From: Antedon mediterranea
Lineage: Eukaryota > Echinodermata > Crinoidea > Comatulida > Antedonidae
Direction: 5' to 3'
DNA length: 64,000 nt
Assembly (NCBI RefSeq): GCF_964355755.1
Contig: NC_092674.1
Location: 3,787,001-3,851,000 of the forward strand
The notes below the pieces were generated by a model. It worked only from the letters and a program-made list of their open reading frames with translations. It made no database searches and was not told the DNA's origin. Numbering within the stretch: the first letter of the stretch is position 1; each line of letters opens with the position of its first letter. Shown here piece by piece: positions 1-22,294 of this stretch. The position numbers and the translations under genes are program-made.

Positions 1-576
1 CGTGATTGCACCAAAAATTGTACCAACAACAATAAGCAAGGCTGATTCTGGAACATGTGAAGATAAAACTTCAAACTTGTGAAAAACTATAAAACAAAAT
101 GCATCAAAGTCATAAAAAAATAATACTCTAAACATTCATGTAATATTGTACCAAATACATAGTGTTGATTCATCTATTGTAGCTCCAAATGGAGCAGATC
201 CCGGGGGATGGGGGAACACGTCCCCTCAAAGCAAACTCATCGGAAATCCTAACTTAGGTTTTTTGCTTCTCGAATGTTACCCAATTCCAACCAGAGAACA
301 GGAGTTGTACCAGGTCTTACCAATTTTAGCAACTCCAGCCATCAACACAGCTAGAGTGATTGTTAACGGAAGCTCCACATGGTCAATGTTCCATTGAGCG
401 AGGTGGACACCATGTTCAGCATGCTCATTATCCGTGTGCTCATCTGTTGTGCCATTATTCTCAAGTTCTCCTTCTCCTATATCTTCATATTTGGTGTCTG
501 TTTCTGTGCTCGCTAATGTTAAATTAATTAAGGTCAGTGCCAAAAAAACTGAAAATAAATATTTCGTCTCCGTCAT
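1..576 (-). CDS. Na+/H+ exchanger (SLC9/NHE family), 5' end only
   Basis: Two coding exons are visible on the minus strand: exon 1 at 576-321 and the start of exon 2 at 86-1, continuing beyond the left edge. Exon 1 encodes a signal-peptide-like hydrophobic N-terminus, an acidic Glu/Asp/His-rich linker and the start of a membrane segment (HVELPLTITLAVLMAGVAKI). It ends at a GTAAGA donor in phase 1. Exon 2 follows an ATAG acceptor and restores the frame, giving AKIVFHKF and then VPESALLIVVGTIFGAIT. The VPES..LLIVVG block is a hallmark of plasma-membrane NHE proteins, which exchange extracellular Na+ for cytosolic H+. The ATG at 576 is preceded by an A-rich stretch and opens the only long frame. 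The paralogue (NHE1/2/3/5 type) cannot be decided from about 113 residues. The family call is firm; the start is probable. Confidence 0.85.
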
Positions 577-1598
577 GGTTTTTTTTTATAACTCCAAAGG
601 CTGAAAAATAAATATAACATTTTAAAACAAAAATTAAAACAATACAATATATTACAAAATTACATAAAATGGTAACAACAAGCGGAAAGGGTTCTCTAAA
701 CCTCTAAAGTTCAATCTACCCCATTGGGTCACTTTATTCCTATTTTCATTACTTATTTTTACAGATGTCTTTATTATCTTACATTAATAATTCAACCTAG
801 GCCTAGCATAATAGGAGATAACTCACCAGGGACTCGGCCGGATAGAGAATGCACCGCTTCCGCCTCGCCTCGTTCAACAATGCGTGTGTTATGATTCTGA
901 CGGAGCCTAACATAACAGTTTATTTGGATGTGTATATAAAACAAACAGAATCCAGGTCAAGTAGAAGCACGTCACGGTAGAAAGTTCGGCGCTGTTCGGC
1001 GCTAATGCAGTTTCGTACCCACCCCTTAAAATTACTCAAAATGCAAACTCATCCAGAATATTATGGGTGGGTTGAGTTGTGTATGTGGCCTTTGTTTACA
1101 TTTTCCTTCATTGCACGCTTCGTTGAACTTCCGCACTCGCGACTCGCTTTATCCGGTCTCTTTAAACACACTTCTGACCAATGAATGATCAGCTGATAAT
1201 CTACTACCACTACAATATTTACGGGAGCGATAAAGACGGGGAAGAGTCAAGTAAATATAGACTGCTCAGGCCTACCTATTTCTTGGACACAAAGACAGAA
1301 AAGGAATCAATGTCTTCTGTAAATAAGCGCGCCGTTTTAACAAGAAAAGGAGAAGCCCCACACAACACAGACAAAAATAGATTACACGATGAATAGGCCT
1401 ATTATTTATTCGGCAGTTAAAGTAGCCCGAAGAGTTAGACTGCAGAAAAATCTATAACAATTTAGTTACTATAGACACCCAATCACCCTAAAATACTATC
1501 TTTATTTTTATGTGTAGTCTAGTAAAATACTTTTATTTTCAGTCTTCGAATTGTACTGTACTGTTCAGTTCATTGTCTAGCCAACAAAAATCTCCACT
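577..1598. other. Intergenic: NHE 5' flank and downstream side of the KCTD-like gene
   Basis: This lies between the NHE first exon and the 3' end of the KCTD-like gene. The first part should hold the NHE 5' UTR and promoter. I see no TATA box, CpG island or repeat that I can name, and the short open frames here are not supported. Confidence 0.4.
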
Positions 1599-2321
1599 TT
1601 ATTCTAAATGTTCTGCATATCGATTATTAACATTAGGCCTATCCTCTTCTCTAGAAAATGTCCACCTATCAGTCGAGCGTTCATCGCCACCGCTGGATGA
1701 CGTACAGATCAACGTAAATCCATGTTGAGAAATTTCTTTAAAAAGTTTGAGTCGATTTACAGATGTTCCTCGGGGAGTTGTCAATCCATAGACCTGGGCC
1801 TTTTTTAACTGATTTTTGTAATTAGTCATATGGACAAAACAACTTTTTATTGCCGATAATTGATCGATTAACTTAGAATCGCCGAAGATCAACCACTGTC
1901 CGTTAGCGCACTCAAATTCCACTTCTAAGAACTCACACGATTGTGATGTCTCGCTTTGTTCTTTATTCTTCTGTAAATCTTCTTTAATTTGTTCTCGTTT
2001 GTCATTAATAGCTTGGATGAGATCTTGTATCTGGTAGAAATCTGCTTCCGCAGATAAAATGTCCCATTCTTTGAATCCGTCAGGTAGAATGAGCTTTGAA
2101 CGACGGAGAAAGTTCAGAACGTGTCGAAACGTTGGACCGTCGCCGTCAATGACGTAGCTATTGTAATCGTCGACGTTTGACGGTAAACGGCCGCTGAACA
2201 TGGAACCGAGCATTGAGTCCGGAAAACGTGTTAGGGTTGAGCGACTTGTAAAATAACGGCACCCTCCTACGTTCAAGTTTAGGACCTCGTCTGGTCTCCC
2301 TTCTGGAGCAGACGATTCCAT
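1599..2321 (-). CDS. BTB/POZ (KCTD6/KCTD21-like) protein
   Basis: This is a single-exon frame of 240 aa. Residues about 12-105 form a T1-type BTB domain of the KCTD family: LNVGGCRYFTSRSTLTRFPD, then DSMLGSMFSGRLP, DGPTFRHVLNFLRRSKLILP and EADFYQIQDLI. The C-terminal part keeps the KCTD6/21-style module, with GFTLICTSSS followed by DRWTFSRE. KCTD6, KCTD11 and KCTD21 act as pentameric adaptors for Cullin-3 ubiquitin ligases, for example against HDAC1 in Hedgehog signalling. Whether this protein does so is inference. The length matches the vertebrate proteins (about 230-260 aa), and the coding sequence is uninterrupted. A charged insert rich in Lys/Glu/Gln lies at about 107-127. The start ATG precedes the BTB domain by about ten residues, as is usual. 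I could not decide between KCTD6 and KCTD21. Confidence 0.88.
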   Translation of the reverse strand: MESSAPEGRPDEVLNLNVGGCRYFTSRSTLTRFPDSMLGSMFSGRLPSNVDDYNSYVIDGDGPTFRHVLNFLRRSKLILPDGFKEWDILSAEADFYQIQDLIQAINDKREQIKEDLQKNKEQSETSQSCEFLEVEFECANGQWLIFGDSKLIDQLSAIKSCFVHMTNYKNQLKKAQVYGLTTPRGTSVNRLKLFKEISQHGFTLICTSSSGGDERSTDRWTFSREEDRPNVNNRYAEHLE

Positions 2322-3271
2322 ATCGAATCCGGGAAAAAACTGGTTTATGTTTGAGCGTTTCTCGTGATGCCTCGGTTTAAGTTAGGTAGGCAAATCACAC
2401 TATCTGTAGCGGGTACAAGAACGATTATCGGTCACCCACACATGCCTACCACCTAGACAATGGAGGTGCCTAGACTGAGCAGGAAACGTTATCGATGATG
2501 GTATAGCACCAGTAACTAGCAGGATAAGAGAGGCAGACGAATTAAAAGACCACCAGAATATACAGAGAAAGCTTCCACTCGATTAATGTCGTATACCTGC
2601 TACGACAACGACACGCGGATCGTCGCGTCCAAGACCTGCTTACGTTAGTTACATAGGCCTACCACATGAGGCATCCTCTAGACTAACAGACGAATCCATC
2701 TTATATTCACATTTCAACATGCAGAATGAAAAATGCAACAAATTGTTCATAAATCCCTATTATAATAGCTGACTGCAGCAATACACAAATGCCGATTTAT
2801 TGGCCGGCAATGTGCATGCATAATATCGCAATAATCCGCTAAATTACTCCGTGATATAATTAAACGTCAGATAGTCGGCTATTTCACCAGCTGTTGCTTT
2901 TTCGTATTTTACTGAGCAATAAATCAATCGTTTTTTGCACATAATTGTGTTGTGTATATAAACAAAGCAATTCAATAACGTCATGATGTTGAGCTCCTAA
3001 TGGATCGCGACTATTGAATATCACTGCATATATTACACTAATACAGTATAGGTCTTCTGCAGTTTAGGCCTACATTATTTTAACCAGGTAGATATTTAAA
3101 CACGTACATTGGCACCTTCATTCCTCGCCAGACAGATTGTCTTTTACGTCATACACATAGCACTGAAGTCTTGTTCTGAAATTTATTTGGCAGAATATAA
3201 ATATCTCTGTAGTAGACACGCGTAACCTATATTATTATTCACAAAACTGGAACCCAGACTATTGAGTTACG
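2322..3271. other. Intergenic, upstream of the KCTD-like gene
   Basis: AT-rich DNA with no coding frame or repeat that I can support. It should contain the KCTD-like promoter, but no specific element is evident. Confidence 0.35.
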
Positions 3272-3579
3272 TAAAGCGTGGTTCACACTAGAACGCGACG
3301 CAAAGTGATTTATTGCGTAATCACAAGTGGAAACCGACGAAGCAACAGTGCTGCGAAATTCGCAGGTTGGATTTCACGCAGGGGGGGGGAGAGGAAGGGG
3401 AAAACACAATTATTGGAAGGGCATTTTCTTACGTTGCGTCGTTTGCGTTACGTAACGTCGCTAGTGTGGGAACCACGCTTCAGGAAGGACGTAGACGCAA
3501 CGCAAGCGAGTTGACCAATCCACCGCATATGATTGGTCAAATCACTTTTCGTTGCGTCCTAGTGGGAACCAAGCTTTAT
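3272..3579. mobile_element. MITE family B (ACGCAACGCAAG / CCAAT type), long copy
   Basis: The ends are mirror images: GTAAAGCGTGGTTCACACTAG on the left and CTAGTGGGAACCAAGCTTTA on the right apart from a few substitutions. The interior carries repeated ACGCAA/TTGCGT motifs and TTGACCAATC/GATTGGTCAA. This copy is longer than most and contains a G run at 3383-3390. Sister copies occur across the window. It has no coding capacity. Confidence 0.75.
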
Positions 3580-6500
3580 TAATGAGGACGGTTCTATTCT
3601 ACACTAAATTCATTTTTTCACGATTTTTGTTTGGGTTCCCATGTGAACGTAACTTCTACAAATTAGCATAAAACAACAACAAAACACGTTTGCAACATTT
3701 GTATTTTATTAACTTGGGAAAAGAAAGAACCCACCGTTTGACAACACTTTGCATAATTTCCCCACGTACATAAATATTGTCTGTAATAACTGTAGTTTTA
3801 TTTTTTAAGTAATATATTGCATAAAAGCTACACAACTATATTTCTCTAAGATATCAAAAACAGAATACGTCTTTAACACACAGTAAAAATGTTGGTAAGA
3901 CAAAACGAAAGATATGGCCAGTTAAGGCCTGTTTTACATTAAGTGCTGACGTCATAATTGAGCGTGAACAACCATGGGTTCTTAAAAAAATACTAAAAAA
4001 AAAACTCTGTTGCTCCATTAACTATACTCTCCAAAAACAAATTAAGCGATTCACACGTGGAAGTAATGTCATTGTATCCACATATTAAGGGAGACACAAA
4101 CAATGTACCTTTTTCTTTGGTCATAACACCATTTTGAAATAAAAAAGTATAATTAAAATACTATTGCTAATGATACTAACCTTATCAGCTATGTATGTAC
4201 TGGTATTTATTAACATTGTATTTAAATTCTTATTCGGAACACATAAATAATATGAATACAACTTTACATTAATATCGTAAAAACATAGCAACAAAAGCTG
4301 TAATTGGATGTGTATACAACTTTTGATATTAAATAACTTTTGTACTGTTTTTTCTTTCTTTATAAATCGCATTATACACTGGTTATGCGACATTTCTTAC
4401 TTTTGAATGCTACAGTAAATGCAGCATTGAGATGTCCATCGCATTCACTTTTAAAAAAGCTGATATTAACATGTTTAAAATCTATAATCGAGCACCATTG
4501 CAAATGCTACGTCGCAAATCTATTGAATATAATAAAACACAGACGTAAATGTCTGCAACAATTCATACGGCATTGACTCATCTCGCACTGTGGACGGCAC
4601 AATTATAAAATGTATACACTGGTTAATAGAAGTATGTGTGTACATTATAACTTCCTTAATACACTCAAGGAAGACTACAAGCAACCTCAATTACAATATG
4701 CCACATAGTCTTGTGACATCACACAGTACACACCCATATAAGGCACTCGGAACCTAGTACCTGTCAATCACGAATCGCATACTTAATCTTATAATGCCTC
4801 CTTTTGTAAGCTTTTGTTAAATATTTTTTTTAACGCGCGCATGACGAATGCACTGGCTGGCAAGATATTAAAAACGGTATTGGCACAAGTAATGTCTTAG
4901 TGTTACAACACTAGAACATTTTTTTTTCATATACATAATATGTGAAAATGGATCAAGGCGATTTAAGACAACTATTGGTAGGTAAACAACCTACCCTGCC
5001 AATATAACCAGTATACAATACATACAAATTATGACCAATTAACTAATATTTAAAAAAGGTAAAATGTTCATAGAAGACGGTCAATACAAAAAGGTCATCT
5101 GTGTCTCCCATTACTGGTCTTTTAGGTCAAAGGTCAATACAGTTTCATTCTCTCATTCGTTAGTCTCTCCTGGGACAAATGTACATTGCATTTGATAAAC
5201 TATATTTAGATTATATTAAATAAGCCACCTTAGCAGCAATTGATCGTTGGTAATGTCCTAAATGAGCTGTTTTTCTTTTAAAAAACACCCAGATTAGCAC
5301 ATTATATCTAACCTAGGTAATAAAATAAGAAAATACAAATTTACCTACTACTGTAGGACTAAGGTCATATATTTAGCCCTTTTAATTTGTATACCATCTA
5401 CTGACAACCAACACTAGGTGGTACAGTAGAAACAGTCTGGATAATAAATCTTATTATCATCCCAGTTTTCATTCGCTCTTAGCACACAACGTTTAGCCGA
5501 GCGAACTTTACGTATATTTACAGAGATACAAATCATAAGAGTAGGCCATTTGCATATTCTACGTAACATACAATGGATCTCTCCTCAAATAGAAAGACGC
5601 ATTGCACTTGTTAGAAAAGTCAATTTTCTTAATGTATGAATAAATATAAGGCTTCAACAAATAAAAAAAAATCTTAATTTTGTAGACATGTACAGTGTTA
5701 ATACTAAGATTAAAATTCAAAATGTCTTTGGTTGGCGCAACAGATATTAAACCTTTTGAGGCACAATTCGAAAGACATATGAAAATTGATTATTAATGTA
5801 ATATATCATTACATTACATCGCATAAAAAATAAACTTGTTTGTCAGAGTATAACAACAACTATGAATATGTTATCATCAGTATTAAGTAAAACCTTATAT
5901 ATAATTTAATTTAAAACTTTGTGCAATGGTGGCTACCTATACATGTTTTCTTCAACCTACCGACTAGCATCCCAGGAGAGAAGTGTAATACTATAATATT
6001 GATCATTGATGCGGAAAAACGTGAAGAAATATGTACATTAATAACGTTGATTAAACACGGATCAAAACATGAAGTACCTTGTATTAACACCCATTCACAC
6101 AAATCTGAGGAATGTTAATTTTTAAAATAAAGCGAATGGTATCAACTCTGATATTTAATTGTTAAAAAAAAAAAATCAGAAATATTTACTATATCATTTC
6201 TAGATAGCGTTGTAACAATAATTTATCTGAACAATAAATACACGCTTAATAACTAATAGAATATAATTGATTGCAAAACTTGTTTTATGTTCTTTCACTG
6301 GAAGGATACGATAACCAACTAGCATAAAATCAAACATAAGCACAATTATATATAGATTCAGTTTGTATGTCTGTGGACAAAGCCACTCACACACAGTTAT
6401 CGTAACAAACGTTTCCTTAAGTATGTAGGCGAACTGAACGCCTAACATTTTAGACAAATTGGTTTCACTTTTTCACCGATTAAAATATGCATTGTAATGA

Positions 6501-7024
6501 CCTTACATAGTCTCGCCATATATTCACATTTGGAGAGTTCTCTTCTATAAGGAAGACAATGGAACAACATAAGTTTTAACTAAAAACAAGCACAATAACG
6601 AATCAACTTGCCCCTATCATTTTTTCCAATTTTTTTTTCTAGTAACCATCATTAATTTGAGTCTATAAGTACACCAAATAGCTTTTTTTTTTTATCTGCT
6701 TGAATTAGAAATAGGGCACTTGACAACGATATCGAAAATTGCCCAAGCAACACTAAATTCTTCATTCAGAAATTTCTATTATCTTATGATCACAAATTTT
6801 GTTATATCTACCAATTTTGGTGCTGAACAAAGAATCCAAAAACACATCTGAAGGCAAGAAGTAGTAATAGCACTTCAAACCTCCTTCATATACAAATTTA
6901 AAGCCCCACAATTATTAAACGATCAAGAGATTAAGCAATCCTAACATGCTAATTAACAATGACTTTAAGCAAAGACTTACTAAACATTGTTGCTCTACTT
7001 AAACAGCGTTCTCGTGTAAACTTC
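3580..7024. other. AT-rich region downstream of DDX3 (3' UTR plus intergenic)
   Basis: This stretch follows the DDX3 stop codon on the minus strand. Vertebrate DDX3 genes have long AU-rich 3' UTRs, so part of it is probably UTR. Many TTTATT strings (AATAAA on the minus strand) occur, and I cannot choose the poly(A) site. Short open frames here have no recognisable protein character. No transposon copy of the families seen elsewhere is present. Confidence 0.4.
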
Positions 7025-17528
<10,504 letters not shown>

Positions 17529-17840
17529 AACTGAAATTATTTACTAAAAAGTGATCTTAGTGAAAGGTAGAGGCTTCTTTTCTCAGCAGCACACACAGAG
17601 AAAAAGAGAACGAGACACCGGAAATTACGTAGACATGATTTATTTAAACGATTAAAAATTAATATATTTTGTAAAAATAAAATAATTTAAATGCGAAAAT
17701 AATTTTTATAACAATCTTGACATATTATAAATTATTCCAATGTAAAACTGTATATTTTTCTATTAAAATTATTTTCACAAATCTAAAAAGATTTGTTTTA
17801 AACTTTGACCTGTCTCTTTTATCGTCTTTTGGTGAAGGTG
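17529..17840. promoter_or_regulatory. Candidate shared DDX3/RPL8 promoter region
   Basis: DDX3 (minus) and RPL8 (plus) are head to head. Just 5' of the DDX3 start is a purine-rich tract, then ACCGGAAAT (17617-17625), which matches an ETS-factor core. On the other side a pyrimidine tract (CTCTTTTATCGTCTTTT from 17814) resembles the 5' TOP start of ribosomal protein mRNAs. It is followed by GGTGAAG|GTGAAC, a possible donor of a tiny non-coding first exon. This is inferred from motifs only; no transcript evidence is available. Confidence 0.4.
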
Positions 17841-18422
17841 AACATAAAATTAATTCGTAGTAGATAATTATATCACTAAAAATCACATTTTGTTTATAAA
17901 ATCCTGTTATAGTAATGTGTTAGACCAAAAATTGATTATTTTAAGTATTCCTTATTAGGTTTATTAACATTTTCGCCATGGGTAAAGAAGAAAATATCCT
18001 TCAATGAATTATAATCCTGCCTGGAAATCTCATGGTTCTGCCGAAAGGCTACTGGCCTTCCGCAAACCACCAGTTTAACGTGAATATCCGCTTACGTCCC
18101 TAGCTAGGTAGGCATTGACGGTATAGACCTTAGGCCTAGATATTAAGGCATAATATACAACAACTGCCCTAGTTCTATTATTAACATAAATAGCTAGGCC
18201 TAGGCCTACAAAACAATACCGATAAACACAAAAACAAAGTAACAATGTTTATGTCTTCTGGATCCATATTCCAAAAATAGGTTGGGTGGTACACTACCTA
18301 CATTACAAAATTAGTATTAGCCTAGGCCCTAGGCCCAGTAGCTGTAGGTTAGACTATTCTTAATTGCGAATTGCCAAAACGTAAAAAAGAACAGACTCAA
18401 TTATTATTAAACCATTAAATAA

Positions 18423-18759
18423 TGCACTTGTCAATTGTATGACCCACTATACGACCCCCGGGAGAGGTGCGTCATTTGTCCGATGTGCGTCGACCTTTGA
18501 ATACCATGACGCACCCGTGCATCAAAAATGTAACTTACTTTTAGGTGACCATGACGCACCCATTTTGACGCACTGTGACCATGTTGTTTATGATATGGTG
18601 GGTGGTAAAGTGACGGACATTGACACACCTTGTTCATTGATGTGACGTACCATCTAGGTTTTTTGACGCACCCCTGCGTCAGTAATTATTTGTAAATGAC
18701 GCACCCATGACGCACCTCTCCCGGGGGTCGTATAGTGGGTCATACAATTGACAAGTGCA
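18423..18759. mobile_element. 337-bp palindromic element upstream of RPL8 coding exon 1
   Basis: Terminal inverted repeats of about 53 bp are identical on both arms. They begin TGCACTTGTCAATTGTATGA and include ACGACCCCCGGGAGAGGTGC. Flanking TAA on each side could be a 3-bp target duplication, as PIF/Harbinger elements make. The interior carries about seven copies of TGACGCACC or its complement. It ends 81 bp before the RPL8 ATG, probably inside the 5' UTR intron. Confidence 0.85.
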
Positions 18760-18839
18760 TAATTATCCATTCAACAACATTGCAAACTCCACTATCACTA
18801 AAACTAACCTAAAAATCGTTATTGTTTTTTAGTAAAACC

Positions 18840-21292
18840 ATGGGACGTGTTATCCGAGGCCAACGAAAGGGCGCTGGAAGCGTCTTTAAGTCTCACAACA
18901 AGCACAGGAAGGGGCCTGCTAGACTCCGAACTATTGACTTTGCCGAAAGACATGGCTACATCAAAGGCATTGTTAAGGTGTGGTATGGTACCTAACAATC
19001 GGGGGGGGGGGGGGGGGGAATGGCAAAAGGCTTCTTACTTTCTAGGAGTTATCAGATAATCTATATTGTTTTGACTACTCTTATAACATGACCACAGTGC
19101 TGATTTTGAAATCGGAGGAGAATGAATGGATACAGATTTATATGCTTAATTGAAAGTATTAACACAGCCTACAAAACAATTGGTCTCCTCAAGTTTTTTT
19201 TGTTATGTATATACTGAAATAGACCAAATAGATAATGAAATGAAATAACAATGTTGATTATCTAACATTTATTGCTATTTTTTATCTCTAGGACATAATT
19301 CATGACCCTGGCCGTGGTGCTCCACTTGCCAGAGTTCAGTTCCGAGACCCTTACAAATTCAAGAAGAGGAATGAACTGATGATAGCTGCAGAAGGCATGT
19401 ACACAGGACAATTCATATACTGTGGAAAGAAAGGTAAATCATCTTCGTCAAATGTTGAGTACCGTATATCCTCGGGTATAATCCCACTTTGGGTCTAATC
19501 CCACCCCATACTTTGTCTGATTTCACAAACCAGCATAGTCCCAGTATTGACTGGTCTGGATGTAGACCTTTCCACCCAGTTCAGATGAGTTTTTACAAGA
19601 AATGCTTATAATAATCATTTTTTTCATGAACCAGGCCTTTCCCAGGTATATATATTCAGCCCGATTTCGTGTTCTATTGGGTGGGATTAAATCAGAGGAT
19701 ATACGGTAATTACAATACATTTTTATTTTAAAAACTTTGAAACATAGGTTTATTTACCCAAAGAAACAGGACACTGAGCTCACCTTGCTAAAATATATGA
19801 ATCTTTTGATCATATGTCTGGCTGCAACAAATCCCAACAGTACTGATTTAAATTGGTTTCATGGCCACAGTTTGGTGGATAGTAACAAACTTATCCAGAT
19901 AAATAACTAGCCTCAACCGGCCTTATGAAATAATATAAGCAGGGTGAAGATTCTACTAAAAAATGTGTTTTCTTTGTGTTTTTTTTTTTCATGTTGGCTT
20001 GTGTTTCTGTTTTCATATTTGTCATTGACATTGCACTTTTATCTTGCAGCTGCTTTAGCTATAGGTAATGTGATGCCAGTTGGCAGCATGCCAGAAGGAA
20101 CTATCGTATGTGCCGTTGAAGAAAAGACCGGTGATAGAGGTGCGCTTGCACGTGCGTCTGGTAACTACGCCACTGTCATCTCTCACAACCCAGACACAAG
20201 GAAAAGTCGTATTAAGTTGCCATCTGGTGCCAAGAAAGTTATCCACTCTGCCAATCGCGCCATGGTTGGTAAGTAATCACCCGATGGGTTTAAAATAATA
20301 ATAATAGATAGATTTATATAGCGTAAATAAACAATATCTCAATGCGCACGAACAATAAAGAGTGGAAGCCAAAAGGAAGATAACGAAAAGACAAAAACAC
20401 CAAGCTGGCACCCAAACTGGAGTATGAGGATACACTATCACCGTACCACAGTTAGCATCGGTTATTTAAGTCTTGATGTTTTCCGGCTTAGTTCATCATC
20501 TGGTATGACGAATCAAACATATTTTGATATTAATTGATTTAGTCATCTAAAATCATCATCAAAACGCTTCGTTTTACTATTTTGTGCCATTTATTCCTTT
20601 CATGGTCGGGTGTGTTTCACGTGGGCCAGTGTAATTTATACTGTTTTCCTGTATCATTTTGTCCATATTTTCTTCGGTCTTCCAACGTGTGTTTTACCTT
20701 TCTTGTTACTTCCTGTAGAGCTAGTTTTGCGGGTGCGTTATCATTATCAATTTATTTAATTTTGTTTTCTACTTTGTTGTCCTTTATTTTATCTTACAGT
20801 ATATTTAATTTATTTGTTATTGTTACATGTTTATGTCTCGTCATGTATTTTTGTGAGGGTCCCTAATGATCAGCTTCGGCTGGATGGACCACCCTCGTAA
20901 ACTAAAACAGACTTAGAAAAAGACTTTTCTGTAGGTTTGAACTGAATAAATGTTTTATTTTTCTGCTTAAATGATTTATTTTTTTTTTTATTATTAAATT
21001 TGTTTTAAAATTTGTTGTAGGTATTGCTGCAGGAGGTGGGCGTATTGACAAACCTCTCCTAAAGGCTGGTAGAGCTTACCACAAGTACAAGGCTAAGAGA
21101 AACTGTTGGCCTACTGTACGTGGTGTTTGCATGAACCCGGTAGAACATCCCCACGGTGGTGGTAACCATCAGCATATCGGTGCACCATCAACTGTCAGAC
21201 GAGACACGTCAGCTGGTCGCAAGGTCGGTTTGATTGCCGCTCGTCGTACTGGTCGACTCCGCGGAACCAAGAAGATCAAAGACAAGGAATAA
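18840..21292 (+). CDS. RPL8: 60S ribosomal protein L8 (uL2)
   Basis: Four coding exons: 18840-18977, 19292-19433, 20050-20268 and 21021-21292. They join in frame to 256 aa; human RPL8 has 257. The protein begins [16 protein letters not shown] and aligns without gaps to the animal family through its catalytic-loop motif GGGNHQHIG near residue 216. It ends with RTGRLRGTK and a short Lys/Asp/Glu tail. uL2 is an essential large-subunit protein that helps organise the peptidyl-transferase centre and subunit joining. A TTTTTTAG acceptor at 18831-18832, just before the ATG, implies an intron in the 5' UTR, as is common for ribosomal protein genes. An AATAAA at 21332-21337 is a good poly(A) signal. 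A run of about 18 G lies 25 bases into intron 1. Confidence 0.98.
19460..19708. mobile_element. MITE family C copy (RPL8 intron 2)
   Basis: Left end TACCGTATATCCTCGGGTAT and right end GAGGATATACGGTA are inverted copies. The body is collinear with the copy at 14.7-14.95 kb, including GATTTCACAAAC and TTCATGAACCAGGC-like segments. It is non-coding. Confidence 0.78.
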
Positions 21293-21331
21293 ACTTAAAA
21301 TCTGTAATTATCAAAAATCCATGCGTAAAAA

Positions 21332-21337
21332 AATAAA
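21332..21337 (+). terminator. RPL8 polyadenylation signal
   Basis: Canonical AATAAA 40 bases after the RPL8 stop codon, followed by a T-rich downstream region at about 21366. Confidence 0.75.
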
Positions 21338-21481
21338 TACAAAGAAGGAAATTTTAGTATAGTGTTGTTTTTTTTAGTAATTAGAGTTCAAAAGTAATGT
21401 AGCGTCCCTCACTAGCAAAAATGTCAAAAAATACAACATTTTTTTAGCCATGTTAAGAAATAATAAAATCAACATAAACTG

Positions 21482-21634
21482 TTAAGCTCTGTCTGCACTA
21501 TCAAACTTTATGAGACAAAAAAATGTGATGTGCCCATATATGGACATGATGATGTCATATCACTACCATATTTAAGCAGATCACTACCATATTTAGGCAC
21601 ATCACACTAGTTTGATAGTGTAGACAGAGCTTAA
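21482..21634. mobile_element. MITE family A copy
   Basis: A clean copy flanked by TTAA on both sides (TTAAGCTCTGTCTGC ... GACAGAGCTTAA). It contains CCATATATGG and GATGATGTCAT. It lies about 190 bp after the RPL8 stop. Confidence 0.9.
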
Positions 21635-21840
21635 CACAAAATGATTTGCCATAAAATCTGTGTTACAAATTGATTTGATAAAATCACCACATTCACATTC
21701 ATGTCTAAGTAACTCGGGTTTAAAATGAAATGGTAATTACTGTCAAGTTTTACTAAGAGATACCATGTTTATTACAATATTTCCGTTCCATATACACCTG
21801 TTGTTTAGTTGTCTATATCGTTAGTTGTATAAAAAGATTG

Positions 21841-21919
21841 ACGTCTTGTCATATCACTAATATATTTGGCCACATCACACCTTTTTTGTCAATCTAATTT
21901 GATAGTGTAGACAGCTTTA
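21841..21919. mobile_element. MITE family A fragment (right half)
   Basis: Only the right arm remains: TCATATCACTAATATATTTG, then AATTTGATAGTGTAGACAG. Confidence 0.7.
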
Positions 21920-21978
21920 TAATGCTAAATTACTTGCATTCTTTAATTCTGTATTTATAAAATGTAGGCCAAAAAACC

Positions 21979-22294
21979 TTGATCTCTATCTACACTATCA
22001 AATTTTATGTGACAAAACAATGTGATGTGCCCATATGTGGACATAATGACGTCGTATCACTACCATATTCAGGGAACATTTTCGCCAGTGTAGCATAGCA
22101 AAAAGCTATACAAAACAACCTTATTGCTACACATTTTGAAAATTGTGTAGCAAAAAATACAATACAAAACTATGCTTTTCGACTTAAAAATCAGTTTGAT
22201 TAGCAAAATTGCTAAACAAAATTTTTAAATAACATTTTTCCCTGATATTTGGGCACACTACATTTGACTAGTTTGATAGTGCAGACAGAGCTTT
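21979..22294. mobile_element. MITE family A copy split by a younger insertion
   Basis: The left arm begins GATCTCTATCTACACTATC and the right arm ends GATAGTGCAGACAGAGCTT. The central CCATATTTGGGC motif is interrupted at 22070-22244 by an unrelated 175-bp sequence. Confidence 0.85.
22070..22244. mobile_element. 175-bp nested transposon with 5-bp target duplication
   Basis: The insertion begins CAGGGAACATTTTC and ends AACATTTTTCCCTG, giving short inverted ends (CAGGGAA). It is flanked by ATATT on both sides (22065-22069 and 22245-22249), exactly duplicating the host MITE sequence. The interior includes a TGCTACAC/GTGTAGCA hairpin. Termini and duplication length are compatible with an hAT-like non-autonomous element, but the class is not proved. 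Confidence 0.78.

Noticed and set aside
18978-21020. Intron-encoded snoRNA in RPL8, expected by analogy with other ribosomal protein genes
   Set aside because: I looked for C/D and H/ACA box pairs in the introns and found no convincing set. A covariance-model search would be needed.
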